Part shown: one piece after another, positions 1 through 7,223 of the stretch
Position numbering within the stretch: the first letter of the stretch is position 1
Layout of the letters: each line of letters starts with the position of its first letter
Assembly (NCBI GenBank): GCA_023129815.1
Contig: JAGMBH010000060.1
Coordinates: 1-10,894, forward strand
DNA: 10,894 nucleotides
DNA from: Dehalococcoidia bacterium
GTDB lineage: Bacteria > Chloroflexota > Dehalococcoidia > GIF9 > AB-539-J10
Reading direction: 5' to 3'
Position numbers and translations under genes: made by a program
The notes under the pieces: model-generated
The model's input: the letters and a program-made list of their open reading frames with translations, nothing else
What the model was told of the DNA's origin: nothing
Database searches by the model: none

Positions 1-365
1 CCTTTGTCCGTCATCAAAGGAAAATCGCCAAAAAATAACTCCTGTTGCTTAATCTCACCTGTCCCTTTAGCCACTAGACGAACTAAAACATGGAGAGGCG
101 AGGAATAAGTCATACCTCGCTCAAGGCACTCTCCGATGGAATGCTCAGGCTCACGAAACTCATAATCGGAAAAATATAGCTCCCCCCTAGTACCAGTATA
201 ATCCTGGATAGGCGAAATCTCCTCAAATAGCTTCTTCAGACCTTCTTCCTGAAACCAATGAAAGGAATCAAGCTGAACTCGAATTAGGTCAGGTACCTCT
301 ACCACCTCAGGCAACTTAGCAAAAGATTTCACCAACACGTGCTTAGACATCAACGAAACAGCCAT
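1..365 (-). CDS. rpoB: DNA-directed RNA polymerase subunit beta, N-terminal part (runs off the window)
   Basis: This is the beta subunit of RNA polymerase, the catalytic core enzyme of transcription. Only the first 121 codons are present; the gene continues past position 1. Translating the minus strand from the ATG at 365-363 gives a protein starting MAVSLMSKHVLVKSF. It then shows the typical RpoB N-terminal stretch PDLIRVQLDSFHWFQEEGL, followed by ISPIQDYTG, LYFSDYEF and, at the edge, FFGDFPLMTDK, which is the conserved lead into the protrusion and beta-lobe region. The start is supported by GAGGAG about 8 nt upstream. A second in-frame Met at residue 6 is possible but has no ribosome binding site of its own. 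The gene diverges from the IS remnant and has its own promoter at 496-524. rpoC would be expected downstream, outside the window. Confidence 0.93.
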   Translation of the reverse strand, partial: MAVSLMSKHVLVKSFAKLPEVVEVPDLIRVQLDSFHWFQEEGLKKLFEEISPIQDYTGTRGELYFSDYEFREPEHSIGECLERGMTYSSPLHVLVRLVAKGTGEIKQQELFFGDFPLMTDK

Positions 366-495
366 AACCTTTTCTCCTCAAAACAAAAGTGAAAACTAAT
401 CTTTGTAAGGCATTTAAACTGTAAGATGTTCACTAGAGGAAAATTTAAAGCTAATAAGAAGGAGGGGAAAGGCAATAAACATAACGCAAACTTGT

Positions 496-524
496 AATTT
501 AACATTAATAAAATATTTTGTCAA
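496..524 (-). promoter_or_regulatory. sigma70-type promoter for rpoB
   Basis: On the minus strand there is a perfect -35 box, TTGACA, at 524-519. A 17-nt spacer follows, then a -10-like TAAATT at 501-496. Transcription would start near 489, giving a leader of about 124 nt before the rpoB ATG at 365. The -35 box lies only about 15 bp from the presumed left end of the IS remnant, so the insertion stopped just short of the promoter. Box match and spacing are seen in the sequence; activity is inferred. Confidence 0.6.
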
Positions 525-539
525 GTCCTTGTGCTGGCT

Positions 540-1300
540 GTGTTAATGTTCTACGATTTTGTCACCCTGTAACTGTTCAGGGAAAATGTCACCCATGAAG
601 AAGATGGTGACATTGAACAGGAAAGAACAGAAGAGGTTGGTGGTATTAAATCAAGTGGAGAAGGGTAAGATGATAGGCAGGGAAGCAGCCGAGGTATTAG
701 ATCTGTCCTTACGCCATGTGAGAAGAATTTTAGCGGTGTACAGAAAGGAGGGCGCTGCGGCATTAGCGCATGGCAATCGGGGAAGAAAGCCTCATAATGT
801 CCTGGGCGAGAATCTGAGGAAGCAGATATTGGATCTGAGACAGACAACCTACGCTGGCTGCAACAATCAGCACTTCACTGAGCTTCTAGCTGAGCGAGAG
901 GGCATCACTCTGTCCCGCTCCTCCGTGCGCTGCATTCTCCTTAAGGCTGGGGTAAGGAGTCCCAGAAAGAGACGCCCGCCGAAGCACCGCAGTTGCAGGG
1001 AGCGTTACCCTCAAGAGGGGATGCTACTGCAGACAGATGGCAGTCGCCACGATTGGTTGGAGGGGAGAGGCTCCTGGCTAACTCTGGTGGGAGCCGTAGA
1101 TGATGCCACAGGCAAGACCCCTTACGCTTTATTCAGGGAGCAAGAGGATGCTCAGGGCTATTTTCTCCTGCTACGCCAAATTGTGACTAGTCATGGTATA
1201 CCTATGGCTTTATACCATGATCGTCATGGCATATTTGAGCGTTCCAAAGGGATGCCAGAGTCACTGGAAGAACAACTTGAAAGAGAAAGGCTTTGAGGGG
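540..1300 (+). mobile_element. Truncated ISNCY/IS1202-like insertion sequence, left end kept, right end lost
   Basis: The stretch holds a transposase fragment preceded by a terminal region rich in short repeats. TGTCACCC occurs at 560-567 and 587-594, and the related inverse TGGTGACA at 605-612. CTGTTCA (573-579) and TGAACAG (614-620) form an inverted pair. Such clustered sites near an IS tip are plausible transposase binding sites. No matching inverted copy of the left end is found after 1300, and the transposase stops in mid-domain, so the right half has been deleted. The exact left boundary (about 530-545) is uncertain because no target duplication can be matched. Confidence 0.6.
559..1296 (+). 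pseudogene. ISNCY/IS1202-like DDE transposase, C-terminally truncated
   Basis: The reading frame is open from a TTG at 559. More likely starts are the ATGs at 586, 595 or 604; the last gives MVTLNRKEQKRL, which looks like the usual family start. An N-terminal helix-turn-helix region (REAAEVLDLSLRHVRRIL) is followed by a second DNA-binding segment and the beginning of an RNase H-fold integrase core. The first catalytic Asp lies in LLQTDGSRHDWLEGRG and the second in ALYHDRHGIF. The protein ends about 20 residues after the second Asp, so the catalytic Glu and the remaining C-terminal part are missing; full members are usually well over 400 residues. It should therefore be inactive. The stop codon overlaps the -35 box of the promoter for the next gene. 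The family call rests on recognised motifs rather than an alignment. Confidence 0.78.
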
Positions 1301-1321
1301 TTGAATAATAAGGGCTATAAT
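1293..1321 (+). promoter_or_regulatory. sigma70-type promoter for the radical SAM gene, at the IS breakpoint
   Basis: TTGAGG at 1293-1298 (four of six consensus bases) is followed by a 17-nt spacer and a perfect TATAAT at 1316-1321. Transcription would start near 1328, about 25 nt before the ATG at 1353. The -35 box overlaps the TGA stop of the truncated transposase, so the promoter spans the junction between IS remnant and host DNA. Confidence 0.55.
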
Positions 1322-1352
1322 GCTCAAATTAAGGACTAAATAAAATAATAAG

Positions 1353-3224
1353 ATGAAAAGCCTTAATAATATCTTAAACCAAGTTTCCAAACCTGCTCGC
1401 TATACCGGAGGTGAGTGGAATAGCATCGCTAAGGAATGGGAAATAACACCTATTAAAATTGCCTTGTGCTATCCCGAGGTCTATGAAATTGGCATGTCTA
1501 ATCTGGCGTTACCTATCCTCTATGAGATACTGAATTATCAGCCAGATGTATTGGCAGAGAGAGTTTACGCTCCTTGGCTAGACATGGAAACTGCTTTGCA
1601 AAAACAAAATATGCCACTTTTCAGCTTAGAATCTAAACACCCAGTAAAGGAATTTGATATTATTGGCTTTTCTTTAGGCTATGAGCTTACTTACACCAAT
1701 GTGTTAAATGTCCTCAGCCTAGCTCAAATTCCCTTATTTAGCTCCCAGAGGGAAGATTCATACCCTTTGGTAATAGCCGGCGGTAGTTGTGCTCTTAATC
1801 CAGAGCCAATGGCGGACTTCATCGACCTGTTTGTAATTGGTGAAGGTGAGGAAGTAATAGTGGAACTGCTGGAAGTCTTTAGAGCATATAGGGGCAACAA
1901 AAGAAAGCTACTGCAGCAAGCCGCTAAACTTAACGGCGTTTACATCCCTAGCTTCTACCAAGTCAACTACAGAAAAGATGGCACTATAAACAGTATTACG
2001 CCCAAGATACCTGAAGCTAAACCAAGGGTTCACCGCAGGATAGTAACTAAACTACCACCCCCGGTCACTAAGCCAGTTATTCCCTACATCGAGGTCGTGC
2101 ATGACCGCGGTAATGTAGAAATTCAGCGAGGTTGTACTCAAGGTTGCCGCTTCTGCCAAGCAGGGATGATTTACCGACCAGTGCGAGAACGCCCGCAGGA
2201 AGAAATTATAGACGCTGTAGGTAAGCTCTTAAAATATTGTGGCTATAATGAGGTGTCTTTGCTTTCCCTTAGCACTGGGGATTATCCTGCTATCAAGGAA
2301 CTCATTGCCGAACTATCACATCAGTATTGTGGAGAATGTCCTTCGCTGCCTCTTCGCTACGCTCAGAGCTTCGGCTCAGGACAGGGCTTGACTTTATCCT
2401 TACCCAGCCTGCGCCTAAATACATCGGCAGTAAAGGTAATGGATTTACTACCTTCACAGCGCAAAATAACTCTGACCTTTGCTCCCGAGGCAGGGAGTGA
2501 AAGATTACGTCGCATCATTAACAAAAAAATCTCCGAAGAGGCAATATTAGAAATACTAACTGCCGCCTTGGATAGAGGCTGGACAAATCTCAAGTTATAT
2601 TTCATGGTGGGGTTGCCCAGTGAAACCATGGACGACGTGCATAGCATTATTGGACTAGTAACCAAGATACGCCACTTAGGACAAAAATTTAGACTGCAAA
2701 TTAGCACTTCTACCTTTATTCCCAAGCCCCATACCCCTTGCCAATGGTTAGCCCAAGAAACAGAGGAGCAGCTGCTCCCCAAATATGACATATTAAAGCA
2801 AGGGTTGCGACGCGAACGAGTGAGATTCTCATGGTCTGACCCTAAGATAAGCCAAATTGAAGCAGCTTTATCCCGAGGTGACCGCCGCTTGGGTAAGGTT
2901 ATCTATCACGCTTGGCAACTGGGCTGCAAATTCGATGCTTGGAGTGAACACTTTAATTATCAAAGGTGGCTTGACTCTTTTAAGCAATATGAACTTGATC
3001 CTTCCTTCTATGCTAATCGAGAGCGAGACCTGGATGAGATATTGCCCTGGGATCACATTGATGTCGGGGTAACTCCCGAGTTTCTTAAAAGAGAGTATCA
3101 TAACCTCTGGCAGGAAAAGAAGACTCCAGATTGCCATCAGGGAAAGTGCAACGGTTGTGGATTACAGAGGTGGCAACCTATCTGCCAAGACAAATATAAA
3201 ATGCGTGAGGCTTTTCCGCCTTAA
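1353..3224 (+). CDS. B12-binding-domain radical SAM protein, TIGR03960 type
   Basis: The protein has 623 residues. It starts with the family-typical PARYTGGEWNSI, then a cobalamin-binding-like Rossmann region (about 30-200, with ALCYPEVYEIGMSNLALPIL and IAGGSCALNPEP). The radical SAM core carries the cluster motif C261-x3-C265-x2-C268 (in GCTQGCRFCQAG). FAPEAGSERLR and YFMVGLPSET are further core landmarks. A C-terminal Cys cluster (C594, C599, C602, C611) could hold a second metal site. The substrate of this family is unknown; in other bacteria it often neighbours a DUF2344 protein, ribonuclease G and ribosomal protein L21, none of which is here. Residues about 330-345 look like a repeat-derived insertion before the LTLSLPSLR strand. 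No clear Shine-Dalgarno precedes the ATG, but the N-terminal match supports it. The stop codon lies in the arm of a structured element. The biochemical role is unassigned. Confidence 0.9.
   Translation: MKSLNNILNQVSKPARYTGGEWNSIAKEWEITPIKIALCYPEVYEIGMSNLALPILYEILNYQPDVLAERVYAPWLDMETALQKQNMPLFSLESKHPVKEFDIIGFSLGYELTYTNVLNVLSLAQIPLFSSQREDSYPLVIAGGSCALNPEPMADFIDLFVIGEGEEVIVELLEVFRAYRGNKRKLLQQAAKLNGVYIPSFYQVNYRKDGTINSITPKIPEAKPRVHRRIVTKLPPPVTKPVIPYIEVVHDRGNVEIQRGCTQGCRFCQAGMIYRPVRERPQEEIIDAVGKLLKYCGYNEVSLLSLSTGDYPAIKELIAELSHQYCGECPSLPLRYAQSFGSGQGLTLSLPSLRLNTSAVKVMDLLPSQRKITLTFAPEAGSERLRRIINKKISEEAILEILTAALDRGWTNLKLYFMVGLPSETMDDVHSIIGLVTKIRHLGQKFRLQISTSTFIPKPHTPCQWLAQETEEQLLPKYDILKQGLRRERVRFSWSDPKISQIEAALSRGDRRLGKVIYHAWQLGCKFDAWSEHFNYQRWLDSFKQYELDPSFYANRERDLDEILPWDHIDVGVTPEFLKREYHNLWQEKKTPDCHQGKCNGCGLQRWQPICQDKYKMREAFPP
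2340..2387 (+). repeat. Palindromic repeat fragment inserted in frame in the radical SAM gene
   Basis: These 48 bases encode residues 330-345 (PSLPLRYAQSFGSGQG), which the family normally lacks between the helix after STGDY and the LSLPSLR strand. The stretch contains CCTTCGCTGCCT (2340-2351) and GCTCAGGACAGG (2374-2385). Each matches, at 11 of 12 bases, a segment of the intergenic repeat near 9778-9831 (CCTTCGCTTCCT and GCTCAGGGCAGG). It also holds a GAGC-TTCG-GCTC hairpin. The length is a multiple of three and adds no stop codon. Exact borders are estimated. Confidence 0.6.
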
Positions 3225-3290
3225 TGTAGTGCGCCCCTTTAGGGTCGTGCCGTCATTATTGTATGAGGCTCAAGACTCATACCTACATTA
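3222..3290. repeat. Cloverleaf-like palindromic element between convergent genes
   Basis: A perfect outer inverted repeat, TAATGTAG (3222-3229) and CTACATTA (3283-3290), encloses two hairpins. The first has arms at 3231-3237 and 3242-3250 around a TTTA loop, with a two-base bulge. The second is a perfect 7-bp stem, GTATGAG (3261-3267) with CTCATAC (3276-3282), and an 8-nt loop. The left arm contains the TAA stop of the radical SAM gene. It could act as a bidirectional terminator or be a MITE-like repeat; there is no strong T-tract, so simple intrinsic termination is uncertain. Confidence 0.6.
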
Positions 3291-3320
3291 TTATACACGT
3301 TCTCAATAAAGGTCTAGAAC

Positions 3321-3923
3321 CTATCCCAAAATTGTCAAAATACCTTGACGGATCATCTTTACCGCGATAGTAGCTAAAAGCAACATAACTACTTTAGATA
3401 TAGCCTTTACACCAGTATTACCTAAAAACCTTACAACCAGCTTTGCTTGCCTAAGAAGAAGCCATTGTATTGTCAAATTGAGAATGAATGAAACTATTAC
3501 GATGACAATAAAATACTGGTCAATGAGTATTAGCAAAGTGGTGAGCACTGCTGGTCCTACAATTAGCGGAGTACCTAGGGGGACGACACCTAGCATCTCA
3601 GCGGTTGATAAGTCACTAGTCTCTACCATCTTCCCTGTAACTAGATCTTTGACCGCTAAAACCAGTAGAATAACGCCACCTGCTACTAGGAAGTCGGCTA
3701 CTCCAATACCCAAGAGTAGGAAGACAGCTTTGCCGATAGCAACAAATCCTAAGCCCAAGCCTAAAGCAGTAAATATCGCTAAACGAGCTGTGCGACTATG
3801 CCTCGAAACCTCTATATCTTGGGTTAGCGAAAGAAAAATTGGCAAGTTGCCAATCGAATCCATGGCGACAAAAATAGGAACAAGGGTTAAACCTAGCTCT
3901 CGAAAAATATTGCCTATGGACAC
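3321..3923 (-). CDS. MarC family (UPF0056) integral membrane protein
   Basis: The 200-residue protein is almost entirely hydrophobic, with about six membrane-spanning segments: roughly 8-30, 45-67, 75-93, 112-131, 136-156 and 172-195. Family hallmarks include VPIFVAMDSIGNLPIFLSL near the N-terminus and VPLGTPLIVGPAVLTTLL in the middle. The family is found in the cytoplasmic membrane. The name comes from the mar locus of enterobacteria, but a role in antibiotic resistance is not supported and the transported substrate is unknown. The start is a GTG only 2 nt after the gyrA stop codon, with AAAGG inside the gyrA end as a plausible ribosome binding site, so it is probably translated together with gyrA. 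It is the last gene of the minus-strand run and faces the radical SAM gene. Confidence 0.9.
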   Translation of the reverse strand: MSIGNIFRELGLTLVPIFVAMDSIGNLPIFLSLTQDIEVSRHSRTARLAIFTALGLGLGFVAIGKAVFLLLGIGVADFLVAGGVILLVLAVKDLVTGKMVETSDLSTAEMLGVVPLGTPLIVGPAVLTTLLILIDQYFIVIVIVSFILNLTIQWLLLRQAKLVVRFLGNTGVKAISKVVMLLLATIAVKMIRQGILTILG

Positions 3924-3925
3924 TT

Positions 3926-6361
3926 TTATGCCTTTATCGCCAAGCTGCCTATAGTAGTGATAGAAACTATGCTATCACCTTCAGCCAATGCCATTATATG
4001 TACACCACGACCCTTCCGACTCTGAACTGAGACCTGCTCGAGGGGAATACACTCAACATTACCCACGCTTGATAACGTCACCAAATATCCTTCACCTTTG
4101 CTCACAATCCTAGCCGCCACTATCTTACCCGTTTTGTCACTCACTCTATGGGCTTGGATTCCTTTCCCTCCCCTCTGCTGGATAGGATAACGCCCCACGG
4201 AAGTTAACTTGCCAAAACCTCTCTCGGCCACTGTCAGTAGATAAGCATCGGGAAAAATAGTGCCCATACCGACAAGGCAATCATCGGTCAGACGAATACC
4301 ACGAACACCGCCACTGCTACGAGACGCAGTTCTTAGGTTTTTAACCTTAAATTTAATAGCTCGCCCATTTTGACTTACTAGAATAACATCATCCAAATCG
4401 GTAACTACCCTAGCTGCCACCAGCTCATCATTATTCTTGAGTCCCATAGCAATAAGCCCACTTCGCCTGATGGAAGCAAATTTAGACAGAGAGGTCTTCT
4501 TTATCCCACCAGCCTTGGTTGCCATTAATAAGAATTCATTGGAGGGAAAATCTGCCACAGCCAGTAATGCAGTTACTTTGTCTTTCAGGTCAAGGGGCAA
4601 TAAGTTAACCAGCGCTATACCTCTAGCAGTTCGAGACGAATCCCCAGGAATCTCATAGCACTTAAGGCAATAAACCCTGCCTCGAACAGTGAAAAGGAGT
4701 AAATTGTCATGTGTATCGGCGGCCAAAATATGGCTCACCGAACCACCCTCACGGGTCATCATTCCAATGACTCCTCTTCCTCCACGGCGCTGTAGCCGGT
4801 AGGTGCTAGCAGGAAGCCTTTTAATAAATCCTTGGCTGCTAAAGGTAACTATCACTCTCTGGTGGGGAACAAGATCTTCCTGACGAAACTCTGTAACCTC
4901 CTCCTCGCTAATTAAAGTGCACCGCTTGTCGCCATACTCGGATTTCAGCTGAGCAACATCTTGCTTGATGAGGAACAATATCTTTCTAGGATTAGCTAAT
5001 AGGTCCTCTAAGTAGGAAATATCCTTCACTACTCCAGCATATTCTTGGGCTATTTTTTCCCGCTCTAGCCCAGCCAAGCGGCGCAGCGGCATATCAAGGA
5101 TAGCTTGTGCCTGAGCTTGGGATAAACTAAAAACAGTCATTAAATTGGCACGCGCAGCGTCAACCGCCTCAGATTGCCGAATAAGTCTAATCACTTGCTC
5201 TATGTTATCTAGAGCGATCCTAAAGCCTTCAAGAATGTGAGCTCTATTCCTCGCCTTTTCAAGCTCAAATTGGGACCTCCTGGTAATAACCTCCTGACGA
5301 AAATCAATGTAGCAAGTTAAGGCTTCCTTAAGATTAATTACTTTTGGTCGCCCTTTAACCAGAGCAACCATATTGATAAAAAAGGCAGATTGCATTATGG
5401 TATTCTTATACAGATTATTAAGTACTTGCTGGGGTTGCGCCTCCTTTCTGAGTTCAATGATAAGACGCATGCCCTCCCTGTCCGATTCATCACGCACTTC
5501 AGCTATCCCGGCAATTTTTCTCCCTTTAACTAGCCCAGCTATTTTCTCTACCAAAGCTGCTTTGTTTACTTGATAGGGAAGTTCGGTAATGACTAATTTG
5601 CTCTTACCCTCTTTGGTGCTTACTACATCGGCTTTAGCTCGAATTACAACTTTTCCTTGCCCGGTAGCATAAGCATTCTTTATCCCCTCTTTCCCCAAAA
5701 TTACGGCTGCCGTAGGGAAATCAGGACCTTGGATAAACTCCATCAGCTCATCTGTGGTGGCTTGTGGGTTGTCAATTAGGTAGGCGATAGCATCGCATAC
5801 CTCCCCCAGGTTGTGCGGTGGGATGTTAGTTGCCATGCCTACAGCTATGCCTGAGGAACCGTTAACTAATAAGTTAGGCAACTTAGCCGGCAAGACAGCT
5901 GGTTCTTTGAGGGAATCATCAAAATTGGAAACGAGGGCAACAGTATTTTTATCAATGTCACCCAGCATCTCTCCAGCGATTTCAGCAAGCCGAGCCTCGG
6001 TGTACCTCATCGCTGCCGGCGGATCATTATCAATGCTGCCGAAATTACCCTGGCCATCAATCAAAACATATCTCAAGGAGAAATCTTGTGCCATGCGCAC
6101 CATAGCTTCATATACGGGGGCATCTCCATGGGGATGGTATTTCCCCAGAACTTCACCAACAATTCGAGCGCTCTTTTTGTGCGGACCATTATGATGTAGT
6201 CCCAATCCATCCATGGCATATAAAATACGCCGCTGCACCGGCTTTAGGCCATCACGCACATCCGGTAATGCTCGAGAGACGATAACGCTCATAGCATAGT
6301 CCAGATAGGAGCTTTTCATCTCCTGCTCAATATCAACAGGCCTTACTTTCCCAATTTCCAT
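3926..6361 (-). CDS. gyrA: DNA gyrase subunit A
   Basis: GyrA is the breakage-reunion subunit of the type IIA topoisomerase that introduces negative supercoils. The 811-residue protein shows the winged-helix/tower start (SYLDYAMSVIVSRALPDVRDGLKPVQRR), the catalytic tyrosine Y120 in AAMRYTEARL, and the long coiled-coil region (about 360-480). The six-bladed C-terminal beta-pinwheel has the GyrA box QRRGGRG at 524-530 (canonical QRRGGKG). The box and the full pinwheel favour GyrA over ParC. In the quinolone-determining region, HPHGDAPVYE puts Ala81 where E. coli has Ser83, Pro82 for Ala84 and Glu85 for Asp87. There is no acidic C-terminal tail. gyrB is not adjacent. No clear Shine-Dalgarno precedes the ATG; the start follows a TPR gene by 16 nt and leads to marC by 2 nt. 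Confidence 0.95.
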   Translation of the reverse strand: MEIGKVRPVDIEQEMKSSYLDYAMSVIVSRALPDVRDGLKPVQRRILYAMDGLGLHHNGPHKKSARIVGEVLGKYHPHGDAPVYEAMVRMAQDFSLRYVLIDGQGNFGSIDNDPPAAMRYTEARLAEIAGEMLGDIDKNTVALVSNFDDSLKEPAVLPAKLPNLLVNGSSGIAVGMATNIPPHNLGEVCDAIAYLIDNPQATTDELMEFIQGPDFPTAAVILGKEGIKNAYATGQGKVVIRAKADVVSTKEGKSKLVITELPYQVNKAALVEKIAGLVKGRKIAGIAEVRDESDREGMRLIIELRKEAQPQQVLNNLYKNTIMQSAFFINMVALVKGRPKVINLKEALTCYIDFRQEVITRRSQFELEKARNRAHILEGFRIALDNIEQVIRLIRQSEAVDAARANLMTVFSLSQAQAQAILDMPLRRLAGLEREKIAQEYAGVVKDISYLEDLLANPRKILFLIKQDVAQLKSEYGDKRCTLISEEEVTEFRQEDLVPHQRVIVTFSSQGFIKRLPASTYRLQRRGGRGVIGMMTREGGSVSHILAADTHDNLLLFTVRGRVYCLKCYEIPGDSSRTARGIALVNLLPLDLKDKVTALLAVADFPSNEFLLMATKAGGIKKTSLSKFASIRRSGLIAMGLKNNDELVAARVVTDLDDVILVSQNGRAIKFKVKNLRTASRSSGGVRGIRLTDDCLVGMGTIFPDAYLLTVAERGFGKLTSVGRYPIQQRGGKGIQAHRVSDKTGKIVAARIVSKGEGYLVTLSSVGNVECIPLEQVSVQSRKGRGVHIMALAEGDSIVSITTIGSLAIKA

Positions 6362-6391
6362 TGTCAGTTGTCAGCTATCAGCTTTCAGTAG
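6362..6391 (-). repeat. Short tandem-like CTGA/AGCTGA repeat at the TPR-gyrA junction
   Basis: On the minus strand the junction reads as near-repeats of a 7-10 nt unit, CTGAAAG-CTGATAG-CTGACAA-CTGACA, directly before the gyrA ATG. The TPR stop codon TGA lies inside it. No purine-rich ribosome binding site is seen there. It may be a slipped-strand simple repeat that rewrote the end of the upstream gene. Confidence 0.4.
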
Positions 6392-7211
6392 CCTCCCCAA
6401 GTATGGAGAAACCTTCCGACAAACCTTTTTCCTCGCCCTCATCTTCAGAATCTCCAGCCTCTCCTTCAACTCCTTCAACTTCCTTTATTTCTTCTCCTTC
6501 CCAGTAGCTAACGTCGCGCCTAAGGAGATATTCTTTAGCATAGGAACGCAAACGCTCAGTAGCTTTAACGGGAAGGGAAGGATACCCCACCTGGCTAGGA
6601 TGTTGATATTCCTCCCTAATAATTACTCGCACTCCATCCTCCCCTACACTGTGGATGGCTGCAGCGTATCTATTCCCGCCTTCTATCAGCTTGATAAGTC
6701 GTAACCCATGTTTCGGCTCAACTTCCCCCAAATATTCCCCTTGGTCATTCTCTACCACTAAGCTTTGACCCTCTACTCTCAAACAGCCCTGATTACCAAT
6801 ACCCATCCTGGCTAATACCTCCGTTGGGGCCAAATTACAAAGGTTGACCACGCCAGCCTTGCTTATCTCAGTAATAAAGAGCTCAGGAGCAACCCTACGA
6901 TGCCCCCTATCTAAGGGGGCTTTAGCCACCGGTAAACTAGCTAGTCGAGCTAAATTTTTTACCGCAATAACATTGTTAGGAGCAAGTTCCAAAGCCTTGC
7001 TATACGCCTCTTTAGCCCGGGCAAACTCCCCTAACTCTGCCAATGCCCTGCCAAGACGATTGTAAGCCCCAACATCACTAGGAAACCTCTCAATTATACT
7101 TCTGTTTACTGCCACAGCCTCTTCCCACCTACCTTGAATAGCCAAGGCTACGGCTTCCTCACTTAATCGCTGTCCTAGTCTAGCTCGCTCCTCTTCTTGC
7201 TGATAAGCCAT
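6378..7211 (-). CDS. TPR-repeat protein with a C-terminal beta-rich domain and acidic tail
   Basis: I do not recognise a named gene. From the ATG at 7211 the product has 277 residues; an upstream GTG at 7223 would add four. Two tetratricopeptide repeats are clear at about 14-47 and 48-81 (AIQGRWEEAVAVNRSIIERFP, then YNRLGRALAELGEFARAKEAY), followed by a linker. Residues about 112-215 look like a compact beta domain (FITEISKAGVVNLCNLAPTE, GEYLGEVEPKHGLRLIKLI, GVRVIIREEY). Residues 239-262 form a strongly acidic, low-complexity tail. There is no signal peptide or membrane segment, so it is probably cytosolic. TPRs suggest protein binding; the beta domain could bind nucleic acid, but that is a guess. 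It is 16 nt upstream of gyrA and probably cotranscribed with it. The lysC gene lies 125 nt upstream across an AT-rich spacer. Confidence 0.8.
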   Translation of the reverse strand: MAYQQEEERARLGQRLSEEAVALAIQGRWEEAVAVNRSIIERFPSDVGAYNRLGRALAELGEFARAKEAYSKALELAPNNVIAVKNLARLASLPVAKAPLDRGHRRVAPELFITEISKAGVVNLCNLAPTEVLARMGIGNQGCLRVEGQSLVVENDQGEYLGEVEPKHGLRLIKLIEGGNRYAAAIHSVGEDGVRVIIREEYQHPSQVGYPSLPVKATERLRSYAKEYLLRRDVSYWEGEEIKEVEGVEGEAGDSEDEGEEKGLSEGFSILGEATES

Positions 7212-7223
7212 CCTATTCACCAC

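Noticed and set aside
1254..1338. A second open frame running on past the transposase stop (ending near 1338) that could mean a frameshifted transposase
   Set aside because: Its residues (KGFEGLNNKGYNAQIKD) do not resemble the transposase C-terminus, and the DNA there is AT-rich host-like sequence. Simple truncation fits better.
2363..2791. 142-codon minus-strand open frame inside the radical SAM gene
   Set aside because: It is fully antisense to a conserved enzyme core and shows no recognisable domain or ribosome binding site.
3478..3954. 158-codon plus-strand open frame over marC
   Set aside because: It is antisense to a clear membrane protein. Its Ser/Thr/Lys-rich product is what hydrophobic codons give in reverse.
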